IMG/VR virus record: IMGVR_UViG_3300037540_000099
Coordinates: 1-52,606 of that record
Direction: 5' to 3' (one strand)
Length of the DNA: 52,606 nt
DNA from: a virus
Shown: positions 7,922 through 14,616 of the stretch, in pieces
Position numbering within the stretch: position 1 is the first letter of the stretch
Layout: each line of letters begins with the position of its first letter
Program-made: the position numbers and the translations under genes
The notes under the pieces: generated by a model
Seen by the model: only the letters and a program-made list of their open reading frames with translations
The model's database searches: none
What the model was told of the DNA's origin: nothing

Positions 7922-8168
7922 GGGGTACCTCCCTCGGATTGTCGGCGGCAAACTCAACGTGATCGTTGCCGGGCTGCTCGGCCTTCTCCTTGCACTCCCA
8001 GCAGATGTCAAGGTCTACGGGGCCTGCCTGGTCTGCGATGGTCTCGTAAGCCTGATTCTCGGCAGCGCAGAAGGGGCACCACTTCCCGTGACAGTCTTCG
8101 CAGACCCAGGGCGATTGATCGGCCTGGCTGAACTGAGACTTGCAGCCCTTGCAGATATAGCGGCCCAT
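7902..8168 (-). CDS. Zinc-ribbon protein (88 aa)
   Basis: Four Cys pairs (CKGC, CEDC, CPFC, CWEC) predict two zinc sites. The start is ATG 8168 (MGRYICKGCKSQF), with GGAG plus the upstream TGA just before it. Such proteins in early phage operons may act as adaptors for host enzymes, but no specific role can be assigned. Confidence 0.7.
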   Translation of the reverse strand: MGRYICKGCKSQFSQADQSPWVCEDCHGKWCPFCAAENQAYETIADQAGPVDLDICWECKEKAEQPGNDHVEFAADNPREVPRGFKYR

Positions 8169-8169
8169 G

Positions 8170-8559
8170 TCACTCTCCCTCGGCGGCGGCGATGGTCCAC
8201 CACTTGGTTTGTTTGGCTGCATCAAGTACCTGCACCGTTACATCGCCTATCGTTTCCCCTGCGCCTTTGGCGACCTCATCCCCATCGCGCCGCGCAGTCC
8301 ACAGAAGACCGCCTCCGCCTATCTTGGGTAGTACGCAGCAGCGGACACCGTTCTTCATCCAAAGCACCTCGTCGCAATACTCTGGCACTTGTCCCGCCTC
8401 CAACTCGCGGGCCGCTTCGAGGAGGTTGGCCAGCACGAGCCCCCCTATTGCATAGGCAATACCGTCGCTGAATGAGAGGCCCGTGTCGTCCATGTCGCGC
8501 TTGGCTATGAGGTCGTCCCGAAACTCCTCCAGCTTCTCAGCCAGCTTCCCGTCTGCCAT
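8170..8559 (-). CDS. Hypothetical protein (129 aa)
   Basis: Start ATG 8559 (MADGKLAEKLEEF). The 13-base junction GGAGAGTGACATG is the same as at the start of the next gene downstream. The protein has an N-terminal helix, a small-residue segment AYAIGGLVLANLL that might touch membrane, and a beta-rich C-terminus. No domain recognised. Confidence 0.65.
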   Translation of the reverse strand: MADGKLAEKLEEFRDDLIAKRDMDDTGLSFSDGIAYAIGGLVLANLLEAARELEAGQVPEYCDEVLWMKNGVRCCVLPKIGGGGLLWTARRDGDEVAKGAGETIGDVTVQVLDAAKQTKWWTIAAAEGE

Positions 8560-8560
8560 G

Positions 8561-8977
8561 TCACTCTCCGATCCGAACGTGTTCGACTTCATCCGTCACT
8601 GCAGCCGCCACCCAGAGCCGGTGACAGTCCGCAGGATCGTGCTCCAAACAGAGAAGGAGAACCCGCTTCCCCTCTGCTAGCATGTCTCGAATCTGAAGCG
8701 TGGCTCGGTCGGCCTTGCCCCAGTCCTCAGGATGCCAGCCGGGCTTCTCCCGATCCACATTGCCCAACTGGGGCCAGTGCTGATAATGGTCTCGGCCGAG
8801 GGTGCCGACTAACTGATGGCCCATCCACTCCTCGCGCTCGCTCCATGCCTTCAGCCGAACGTCAATCACCAAGTCGACCTCCTCCATCTCTACCAGCGAC
8901 CTCAGGCCCTCGGGCGTCAGCTTCTGGTAGCCGATGGTGAAGAGCTTCGGAGGGTAGAGGAGGGAGTGGTCAGTCAT
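8561..8977 (-). CDS. DUF488 family protein (138 aa)
   Basis: FTIGYQKLTPEGLRSLVE followed by VDLVIDVRLKAWS and the C-terminal LLLCLEHDPADCHR is the DUF488 signature. The family is widespread in bacteria and phages and its biochemistry is not settled; the conserved Cys-His end suggests a catalytic or metal site. ATG 8977 is used, overlapping the previous stop. The TTG upstream is weak. Confidence 0.8.
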   Translation of the reverse strand: MTDHSLLYPPKLFTIGYQKLTPEGLRSLVEMEEVDLVIDVRLKAWSEREEWMGHQLVGTLGRDHYQHWPQLGNVDREKPGWHPEDWGKADRATLQIRDMLAEGKRVLLLCLEHDPADCHRLWVAAAVTDEVEHVRIGE

Positions 8978-9155
8978 CAGAGGGTTCCTCAAGCTCGAAT
9001 GTCAGATCCTCCCGGCCCATGCGTACCGCTGCGCGTTCGCCGAGGGCAAGAAGATCCTGCGTTGTTACATGGATCGCAGCGCCATTCTCGGCGCTTTGTA
9101 TGGCCTCCGGGAACCGCGTTATCCAACCGGCGGTCTTGTCGATTAGGATCTTCAT
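8970..9155 (-). CDS. Small hypothetical protein (61 aa)
   Basis: ATG 9155 behind GAGGAGT. A beta hairpin-like front (MKILIDKTAGWITRFPEAI) is followed by an acidic tail. It overlaps DUF488 by eight bases. No family recognised. Confidence 0.6.
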   Translation of the reverse strand: MKILIDKTAGWITRFPEAIQSAENGAAIHVTTQDLLALGERAAVRMGREDLTFELEEPSDD

Positions 9156-9158
9156 CCC

Positions 9159-9230
9159 TCAACTCCTCGCCTTCAGTCTCCGCGCCCAACGTCGGAGCTT
9201 GGCCTGCGGTTTCTTGGTGAGTGGTCTCAT
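9159..9230 (-). CDS. Possible 23-residue basic peptide
   Basis: The ATG at 9230 overlaps the TGA of the upstream gene (ATGA). The frame encodes MRPLTKKPQAKLRRWARRL and a few more residues before TGA at 9159. It fills a gap in an otherwise gap-free operon. There is no SD of its own, so it would rely on translational coupling. Confidence 0.3.
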   Translation of the reverse strand: MRPLTKKPQAKLRRWARRLKARS

Positions 9231-9424
9231 GGGGAGGTCCCGCCCGGGAGAGGTTGTGCCAACACGTCTTTGAGTTCCTGGCGCTTTATCTTGTACGCCA
9301 CGACCTTCCGCCGCGCTTCATCCTCATGCCCTTCAAGCATGTCCGTTGCGATACCATACCTGAGGCTGTGAACCATGTCATCCAGCTTGCGATGCTCGAT
9401 ACTTCCTCGCTTGATTCCATCCAT
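9227..9424 (-). CDS. Small hypothetical protein (65 aa)
   Basis: ATG 9424 behind GGGAG at nine bases. Charged and helical, with K/R-rich segments (KRGSIEHRKLDDM, KIKRQELK). It is the second gene of the early operon and may be regulatory, but this is a guess from position only. Confidence 0.55.
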   Translation of the reverse strand: MDGIKRGSIEHRKLDDMVHSLRYGIATDMLEGHEDEARRKVVAYKIKRQELKDVLAQPLPGGTSP

Positions 9425-9454
9425 CGTCTCGGCTCCCTTCAGTTGGTGGGGCGG

Positions 9455-9637
9455 TCAGTCGGCCAGGTGCTTCTTCTCTTTGCGCTTGATACGGGCGAGT
9501 TCGCGGCGCAGCGCCCGCTCCATCAGGTCGCGGCGCGAGACGGTTTCGCCTCGGCTTGCGGCTTCCTCTCGGGCTGCCTGGTCAACTTCATCGAGTAGCT
9601 TCCGACTAATGAGTCCCGCCTGCTTGTCGTCTGCCAT
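9455..9637 (-). CDS. Ribbon-helix-helix-like small protein (60 aa), first gene of the early operon
   Basis: The protein has a short strand region followed by two helices (ISRKLLDEVDQAAREEAA, then VSRRDLMERALRREL), as in CopG/Arc DNA-binding proteins. A basic tail KRKEKKH follows. ATG 9637 sits behind AAGGAGG, about 30 bases after a consensus promoter. Being first behind that promoter, it could repress its own operon. This is inferred from fold and position. Confidence 0.65.
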   Translation of the reverse strand: MADDKQAGLISRKLLDEVDQAAREEAASRGETVSRRDLMERALRRELARIKRKEKKHLAD

Positions 9638-9666
9638 CAGGTCCTCCTTCCGTACCGCGTTTACGA

Positions 9667-9695
9667 ACTATAGTCTATATACCTTGTAGTGTCAA
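9667..9695 (-). promoter_or_regulatory. Consensus sigma70-type promoter of the early operon
   Basis: On the minus strand TTGACA (9695-9690), a 17-base spacer, then TATAGT (9672-9667). It lies between the late-operon terminator and the first early gene. The -10 region is part of the 8-bp palindrome ACTATAGT. It is the best match to consensus in the window. Confidence 0.85.
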
Positions 9696-9731
9696 TAGTC
9701 CAGGGTGAGGTTTCTAGTTTTTACCGCACCC

Positions 9732-9770
9732 AAAACCGAGCCCCCCGCCGGTTGCTCGGCGAGGGGCTCG
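9732..9770 (-). terminator. Rho-independent terminator of the late operon
   Basis: CGAGCCCC (9737-9744) pairs with GGGGCTCG (9763-9770), with inner CGCCG/CGGCG pairing. On the minus strand the stem is followed by GGTTTTGGG. It sits just after the last lysis gene and before the early promoter, where a terminator is expected. Confidence 0.75.
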
Positions 9771-9800
9771 CGATTCGGACGAACGAAAGGGGCGAACAGT

Positions 9801-10115
9801 CTATGAGGCACCACCTCCGGGAGATGTAGCGGGCGGCTCCGTCTTCGCCTGTTCCTCCGCAACGAACCAAGCAATGACCGCCGTCACCGGGGCTGCGCTC
9901 CAAGTGAGCAGGCCGACAGAGGCGCAGAGACTCGTTGAGAGAACAGCGCAGACGAAGCCCGCGATAGGTTGGATGGTCTTCCGGCCCTTCAGCTTGAGGG
10001 TGCGCTTGAGGAAGCCGACGATGCTCTTGCCGATCATGCCAGAGAGCACGCCCATCACGGCTACTACTAGGAGCACCTGCAGGCTGTCGCCGTCAACGAG
10101 GTCTATGATGCTCAT
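9801..10115 (-). CDS. Putative holin (104 aa)
   Basis: Two or three hydrophobic helices are visible (LLVVAVMGVLSGMIGKSIVG; IAGFVCAVLSTSLCASVGLL; then APVTAVIAWFVAEE), with a short charged tail. Size, topology and position directly after the endolysin gene, which it follows without a gap, fit a class I or II holin that would permeabilise the inner membrane. No specific holin family can be named. Confidence 0.65.
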   Translation of the reverse strand: MSIIDLVDGDSLQVLLVVAVMGVLSGMIGKSIVGFLKRTLKLKGRKTIQPIAGFVCAVLSTSLCASVGLLTWSAAPVTAVIAWFVAEEQAKTEPPATSPGGGAS

Positions 10116-10118
10116 CGA

Positions 10119-10790
10119 TCAGCCCTCCAAGGCGCGGCGAAGCATCGTCACGACTTCCGCGCGGGTCGCTGGGTCATCAGCTCGCGTTCCGTCCATGATG
10201 CCATTCTCGACTGCCCAGTCAATCTCCGCTTGCGCCCAGTGCGGCTGTTCGGGAGGTGCGTCCAATGCCGCTGCTACTCGTGCGCGAACGCTTGCCAAGT
10301 TGATTGCGCTGCCAGGGCATGTCTTCGAGGAGAACTCGGTGTGGAAACGGACGTTGGTCTCCGTCAGCGCGAACCGCTTACAGAGGATGGCCATCACCTT
10401 GACGGCAGTCGGCAGGCAAGCCTCTGGGTCTTCCTCGCCCACGTCGTAGTTGCCTATCATAGCAACGCCGATGCTGTACCCGTTATAACCTTGGCAATGG
10501 GCACCCGTCTTCTGTACGGGCCGTAAGAGCCACACACTTCCGTCCGGGCCAACACCGACGTGATAGCCGATGTCACTCCAGCCCTTCGCGTCAACGTGGT
10601 AGTCTTGAATGCCTTCCCACGTTGCAAGGTCGTCGTACCACTCAGCCCTCGGCTTCCAGGTATGGTGCAGGAAGACCTCATCCATCCTGCGGTTCGGCGG
10701 TGCCTCCATCACGAGGTCATGGAACGTCTCGACCGTCACAGGTTCCAGCCGCGACCTTCCCGGCGCTATGTCAGTCCACCAGTGGGCCAT
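10119..10790 (-). CDS. Endolysin: N-acetylmuramoyl-L-alanine amidase with SLH-like C-terminus (223 aa)
   Basis: Amidase_2/PGRP fold: zinc ligands H42 or H43 (FLHHTWKP), H150 and C158 (FHTEFSSKTCPGS), catalytic Y76 (WSDIGYH) and K156. It would cleave the bond between muramic acid and the peptide stem. Residues about 184-222 (HWAQAEIDWAVENGIMDG, then DPATRAEVVTML) match the S-layer-homology repeat pattern. This is one repeat rather than the usual three, so it may be a cell-wall targeting module. The start is ATG 10790. Confidence 0.88.
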   Translation of the reverse strand: MAHWWTDIAPGRSRLEPVTVETFHDLVMEAPPNRRMDEVFLHHTWKPRAEWYDDLATWEGIQDYHVDAKGWSDIGYHVGVGPDGSVWLLRPVQKTGAHCQGYNGYSIGVAMIGNYDVGEEDPEACLPTAVKVMAILCKRFALTETNVRFHTEFSSKTCPGSAINLASVRARVAAALDAPPEQPHWAQAEIDWAVENGIMDGTRADDPATRAEVVTMLRRALEG

Positions 10791-10793
10791 CCC

Positions 10794-11210
10794 TCACTCC
10801 TCCTGTCGTCGTCCCCCGGCGCCGGTTGGAGCACTGCCGGCACCGTTGGGGCGATGACCGTTCAGCGGGCCGGCGCCAGGGGACTTCTCGGGTGCGACCA
10901 TCTTCTTCAGATCCTTGACGCGCTGCTCTATGTCTACCAGTTCCTCGGCAATGTCCTCCAGCGGGTCGGCGATCATATCGCGCACCTGCTGCTCGGTGAT
11001 GTGCGGATCAGCTTCGTGCTCAATCTGGCGGTCAACAACCGCGCGGTCCTGCTGGACTGCCGCCCAGCCGCAGAGCAACGTGCCGACGAACAGCCCGATC
11101 TGCCAGAGCGTGCAGACCCACCGCTTCCGGTAGGTGCAGACTTCATCGACATCCGTGAAATAACTGACGGGGGATTCGGTCTCAGGTTCTGGTTCGGGAA
11201 GAGCCGACAC
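10794..11210 (-). CDS. Single-pass membrane protein of the lysis region (138 aa)
   Basis: GTG 11210. An acidic N-terminus of about 30 residues is followed by one membrane helix (WQIGLFVGTLLCGWAAV), a coiled coil (ADPLEDIAEELVDIEQRVKD) and a Gly/Pro-rich tail. Position before the endolysin suggests a lysis accessory role (spanin-like or antiholin), but no family is recognised. Confidence 0.6.
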   Translation of the reverse strand: MSALPEPEPETESPVSYFTDVDEVCTYRKRWVCTLWQIGLFVGTLLCGWAAVQQDRAVVDRQIEHEADPHITEQQVRDMIADPLEDIAEELVDIEQRVKDLKKMVAPEKSPGAGPLNGHRPNGAGSAPTGAGGRRQEE

Positions 11211-11221
11211 ATCGCACCCAC

Positions 11222-11503
11222 CTAACCTTTTACGGCGGCTTCGATGTCAGCGAGGTCCTGCTGAATCCGTTCCAGCGAGTCGTCGATGTTATCGAGCTTG
11301 GCTTCGACCTCGGTCCGGGGGACGTAGACAGTGGGGAGGTCGCTCATGTCATCACGAAGCTCGTCGGTCGTGTTGCCATTGGCCTCCACCTTCATGTACG
11401 TCACCCCACTGGCGAAGGATAGCCCGACGAGAAGCACCAGGACAGCCACGGTGACGGGGGTGTTCTTGGAGATCGGGCGCTGCACCTCGGGAGCTTCGGC
11501 CAT
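11222..11503 (-). CDS. Single-pass membrane protein of the lysis region (93 aa)
   Basis: ATG 11503 (MAEAPEVQRPISKNT) behind GAGGAGT. One membrane helix (VTVAVLVLLVGLSFASGV) is followed by a periplasm-sized coiled coil (VEAKLDNIDDSLERIQQDL). It resembles its downstream neighbour in layout, so the pair could act together as an Rz/Rz1-type or holin-accessory pair. That is inference. A GTG at 11512 is an alternative start. Confidence 0.6.
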   Translation of the reverse strand: MAEAPEVQRPISKNTPVTVAVLVLLVGLSFASGVTYMKVEANGNTTDELRDDMSDLPTVYVPRTEVEAKLDNIDDSLERIQQDLADIEAAVKG

Positions 11504-11605
11504 TCTGAGCACTCCTCACAGAATCGATTCTAGGCGCCTTTCATCCTGCCCGCCACCCTAGCCCGATCAGATGCCCAAACGCCGCGAGAGGGGCCTTCTC
11601 GACGG

Positions 11606-11983
11606 TCAAATCGGGTTCGTAACGGTGATTGTGCCGGACCAGATAGTCTTAGTGGCACCATCTACCATTACCGGATCATCGGAATCGATCACGGCTTCTA
11701 CGCCGTACTTATAGGAACCATCCCAAGTTGCAGAGTCTGTTGCCGTGATCAGAATGCGGATCTCGTTGCTATTGTCCCCGCTCGCACTGATCGTCGGGTT
11801 CTGGAGGGTCTGTGCTGCCCCGTCCGCGTCCTCTACCCGAAGCGTGATGCTCGTCCACCCGCTCGCATCCCATGCGGTTCCGTCAGCCGTGAGCGCGAGG
11901 GTATCGTCTATCGTCTGGCCCTGCTCCAGATCGTAATTGCGAGGCTCTGGCAGCTTGTTGAATCTCCGCGTCAGCGTGGCCAT
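11606..11983 (-). CDS. Beta-rich virion protein (125 aa)
   Basis: Sequence of the BppU/Ig-like type: QGQTIDDTLALTADGTAWD, then WTSITLRVEDADG, ending WSGTITVTNP. Such small beta proteins are typical baseplate or fibre components. It follows the LamG protein with a stop-start gap of four bases. Exact position in the virion unknown. Confidence 0.6.
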   Translation of the reverse strand: MATLTRRFNKLPEPRNYDLEQGQTIDDTLALTADGTAWDASGWTSITLRVEDADGAAQTLQNPTISASGDNSNEIRILITATDSATWDGSYKYGVEAVIDSDDPVMVDGATKTIWSGTITVTNPI

Positions 11984-11987
11984 GAGA

Positions 11988-12845
11988 TCACTCCACGTTC
12001 AGCGTGTCGGCGGCTGTAAGCACATCGAGGGCATCCGCGGCCGTCGTCACGTCAAGGGTATCTGCTGCAGTGAGGATGTCAAGGGTGTCGAGGGGGAGCG
12101 GAAGGACGGCCCCGCTGAAGAGCCAGGCCAAGTCAGCCACCCGCAGCATCGCGTACCTGTCGCGATAGAGGGTACGCGCCTCCCCTGCCGTGAGTGCTCG
12201 ATTCCAGTAGCGGCAGTACCCGATGTCCCCGTAGTGCCGGAGGGTCCCGCCGCTATGGGAGCCGATGAAGAATGAGGTGAAGCTGTCGGCGTCCAGCGCA
12301 CCCGCGACCGAGTTCGTATCTGTCTGTAGGACCCCATCGCGATACATATGCTGCGTGCTGCCATCGTAGATGCAAACCAGATGCGCCCACTCATCGGTGA
12401 CTGCGTTGGTGTCTGAGTCGATCCTCCGAGCGGTGCTCTCTGAGCCATCGAGGCGAATCTGAAACTGCCAGTCACTCGACGTGTTCGATCGATAGACGCT
12501 GACGGTGGCCGCGTTAGCATTCTTGCGGTCGATGGCGTAGCTGGTCTGTGCAGTACCATCCCAGGCCAGGAACAGCTCGACGCTCACGAGTCCCGTGTTG
12601 AGACTCGCCCCGGTGCCACAGTCCACGTACCGCCCTGTTCCGCCCGATGGCCGGAGTGCATATCCTTCACGCCCACCGACCCAGGTCGGCGGGGTTGCCG
12701 TGAGGGTCCCGTGGTTCCCGCGCCCGCTGGCGTCCTGCGCGTTCAGTCCGGCGCCCTCGGTAAACATCCATGCGCCAACGAGCCCCCTCGTGAGCGGGTC
12801 GCCCGGCACAAGGATGGCCGGATGTGACGGCTTCCACTGGGCCAT
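11988..12845 (-). CDS. LamG/concanavalin-A-like virion protein with C-terminal repeats (285 aa)
   Basis: Residues 20-230 follow the Laminin_G_3 pattern: GLVGAWMFTEGAG, ASGRGNHGTLT, YVDCGTGASLNT, EWAHLVCIYDGSTQHMYRDG and a closing YGDIGYCRYWNRALTAGE. These jelly-roll domains bind glycans and are common in phage fibres, so a receptor-binding role is likely. The last 32 residues are near-perfect nine-residue repeats (TLDVTTAAD). Confidence 0.75.
   Translation of the reverse strand: MAQWKPSHPAILVPGDPLTRGLVGAWMFTEGAGLNAQDASGRGNHGTLTATPPTWVGGREGYALRPSGGTGRYVDCGTGASLNTGLVSVELFLAWDGTAQTSYAIDRKNANAATVSVYRSNTSSDWQFQIRLDGSESTARRIDSDTNAVTDEWAHLVCIYDGSTQHMYRDGVLQTDTNSVAGALDADSFTSFFIGSHSGGTLRHYGDIGYCRYWNRALTAGEARTLYRDRYAMLRVADLAWLFSGAVLPLPLDTLDILTAADTLDVTTAADALDVLTAADTLNVE
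11991..12086 (-). repeat. 27-bp tandem repeats at the 3' end of the LamG gene
   Basis: Three and a half units encode TLDILTAAD, TLDVTTAAD, ALDVLTAAD and TLNVE. The regular Leu/Asp spacing suggests a short beta-solenoid or an assembly tag, and repeat number could vary by slippage. Confidence 0.75.
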
Positions 12846-13207
12846 TAGATCCCGGTGACCTCGCTGACCTCGATACGGACAGTAACGTCCTGGCCGGTAT
12901 TACTGCCCGAGACGGAGCGGATGTATAGCGTCCCCATATCAATGGGGACGGGCCACGACACTACCTCGTTGTTGCCCGTGCTGCCCACGAGAGGGCCACC
13001 CAGATCGTACCAGTTGGAGTTATCGGCGCTCTCCTGCAACTGCACTTGCGCGGCGACAGTCGGGCCGGTGGCACCATTGGTTAGTTTGACGAATGCCTTG
13101 CCGCCATATCCATCCGTGAGGTTTACTCCGGTAGAGGTGTCGTCACCCGCGCCCGCAGTCAACGTCACATCGTCCTCTACGACTGTCACGACCTTGGTGC
13201 TCGCCAT
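12845..13207 (-). CDS. Beta-sandwich virion protein (120 aa)
   Basis: The protein is rich in T, V and G with alternating strands: VVTVVEDDVTLTAGAG, then VAAQVQLQESADNSNWYDLG and a C-terminal VTVRIEVSEV. The QESADNSNWYDLGG pattern is frequent in phage decoration and fibre proteins. It overlaps both neighbours by one base or so. Confidence 0.6.
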   Translation of the reverse strand: MASTKVVTVVEDDVTLTAGAGDDTSTGVNLTDGYGGKAFVKLTNGATGPTVAAQVQLQESADNSNWYDLGGPLVGSTGNNEVVSWPVPIDMGTLYIRSVSGSNTGQDVTVRIEVSEVTGI

Positions 13208-13446
13208 TAGGGAGTCACCCCCTCAGGGAAGCGTTCGGTGATGCGGTTCGCAAGCTGTGTCTGCCTCGCCTCGCGCTGCGTCCATTCCGTGTGAGCAGCT
13301 TGGGCATCGGTCACGAAGTCGCCGACGCTACCTTCCTTGTCGCCGTTGAGCCGCCGCGAGAAGTTGAAGCCATCCGGCCAAGTTGCTGCTACCCTTCCGA
13401 CTTTGGCCTTGTCTTCGTCGAGTGCTACCGTGATCGTTGGCCTCAT
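13207..13446 (-). CDS. Small hypothetical virion-region protein (79 aa)
   Basis: Start ATG 13446 (MRPTITVALDEDKAKV), overlapping the upstream TAA as TAATG. The ten residues before it in the longer frame are discarded. A beta front is followed by a helical tail. Position suggests a tail chaperone or fibre accessory; unknown. Confidence 0.55.
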   Translation of the reverse strand: MRPTITVALDEDKAKVGRVAATWPDGFNFSRRLNGDKEGSVGDFVTDAQAAHTEWTQREARQTQLANRITERFPEGVTP

Positions 13447-14315
13447 TAGACCAGCCTCCCATAGGCTACCAGCCAAGCATCTGCCGCGCCGGCTGCTACG
13501 GCGCCATTGGCGGCATTGTCTACTCGGGCCCGCACGCTATCGCCTGCGGCAAACGTGCGGTTCTGCACAGGCTCTGCGCCGGACTTGGTGGCCTTGTCGG
13601 TGTCATCGTGCGCGAAGAACAGGCGCTGCCCTGCCGCGTTCCATACTGCGGCCTCGCTACCGTCAGAGCCAGACACCTTGTAAACGGAGTGATAAGTCGG
13701 CCCGTTGCCTGTGCCGCAGTTCTCCATTATCCCCTTTACGCCCTCAAGCCAGAAGCTCCGACCATCGCTGCCACCGTACACGCCGAAGGCATCGTCGCCG
13801 TCGCTCAGACTGCCTGGGATGTTGAGCTGGAACTCATGGTATACGAGGCCCATGCGCTTGTAATCGACGAGGCCGCTGAGAGTGTCGCTGCCATTCCAGG
13901 TGACCTCGCCGAGCAGCAGATAGCCCGCGCCCGGATCGGCGGTTGCCTTCTGGTAGGGCGTCGTGTCGTTCGTCGGGTCGATGTAGAGGTAATGAAGGAC
14001 GGCGCTGTCGCTTGCCGAGAAGCTGATCGTCGAGTTAGCGGGCTCATACCTCTTCCCCTCGCACCAGGCCACACCCGAGGCGATCACGATGGTCGTTGTG
14101 CTGATGGAGATCGCACAGCCAGACTCAACCCCGTTGAGGGTGTGGGCCTCCATGCGCTCTTCGAACTCAGCCTGTAGCCCGGTCTGCAGCGTGTTGATGA
14201 AGGAGCTCGTGGCAGTCTGCTTCGCTGCCTGAGTGGTCTTGCCATCGATCTCCTTGCGTGAGGCCATGATGCAGAGGATTGCAGCCACGACCCACGGCAG
14301 GATTATTGTCAGCAT
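13446..14315 (-). CDS. Tail-fibre-like protein with an N-terminal hydrophobic segment (289 aa)
   Basis: The segment TTTIVIASGVAWCEGKRYE followed by SDSAVLHYLYIDPTNDTTPY is the common phage-fibre beta domain. The C-terminus holds a GGSDGRSFWLEGVKG part. The start is ATG 14315 behind GAGGTG (spacing six). This puts MLTIILPWVVAAILCI at the N-terminus, which is membrane-like and unusual for a fibre. Met at 14267 (MASRKEIDGK) would give a normal fibre but has no SD. Confidence 0.65.
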   Translation of the reverse strand: MLTIILPWVVAAILCIMASRKEIDGKTTQAAKQTATSSFINTLQTGLQAEFEERMEAHTLNGVESGCAISISTTTIVIASGVAWCEGKRYEPANSTISFSASDSAVLHYLYIDPTNDTTPYQKATADPGAGYLLLGEVTWNGSDTLSGLVDYKRMGLVYHEFQLNIPGSLSDGDDAFGVYGGSDGRSFWLEGVKGIMENCGTGNGPTYHSVYKVSGSDGSEAAVWNAAGQRLFFAHDDTDKATKSGAEPVQNRTFAAGDSVRARVDNAANGAVAAGAADAWLVAYGRLV

Positions 14316-14334
14316 TGCGTTCACCTCGCGCCTT

Positions 14335-14616
14335 TTATTCCCACATGAAGTCGTCCCAGGCCGCTACATCCCAGTACCCGATCCAAGGCGTCTTCTCGCT
14401 ATCCCAGTAGTTCACATCCCACTGCCCTGCATCCCACTCCAACGGTTCGGCCTCGCCATAGGCCCAGCCGTGGTCATCCCACCGGCCAAGATCCCAAATC
14501 AGGATGTCCTGATTGTTCTCCGTGCCTTCGCTGCCTCCCAAGTGGGGGCCTGCCGCGCCGGTCCTCACCGTCGCGCTCACTACCCGCCGTACCCCTCGCG
14601 CTCGTTTGTAGCTCAC
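14335..14616 (-). CDS. Trp-Asp-repeat protein (93 aa)
   Basis: GTG 14616 overlaps the TGA of the large tail gene (GTGA). After a basic N-terminus, the last 55 residues carry a W-D pair about every six to nine residues (IWDLGRWDDHGW, EWDAGQWDVNYWD, GYWDVAAWDDFMWE). This looks like a short beta-repeat, possibly carbohydrate-binding. No family recognised. Confidence 0.6.
   Translation of the reverse strand: MSYKRARGVRRVVSATVRTGAAGPHLGGSEGTENNQDILIWDLGRWDDHGWAYGEAEPLEWDAGQWDVNYWDSEKTPWIGYWDVAAWDDFMWE

Noticed and set aside
9455-9637. Lysogeny repressor
   Set aside because: The ribbon-helix-helix protein is the only small DNA-binding gene behind a strong promoter, but with no integrase or divergent cro-like gene a lysogeny switch is not supported.
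11520-11531. 12-bp palindrome AGAATCGATTCT as an operator
   Set aside because: There is no promoter next to it and no second copy was found; one short palindrome in a gap is not enough.
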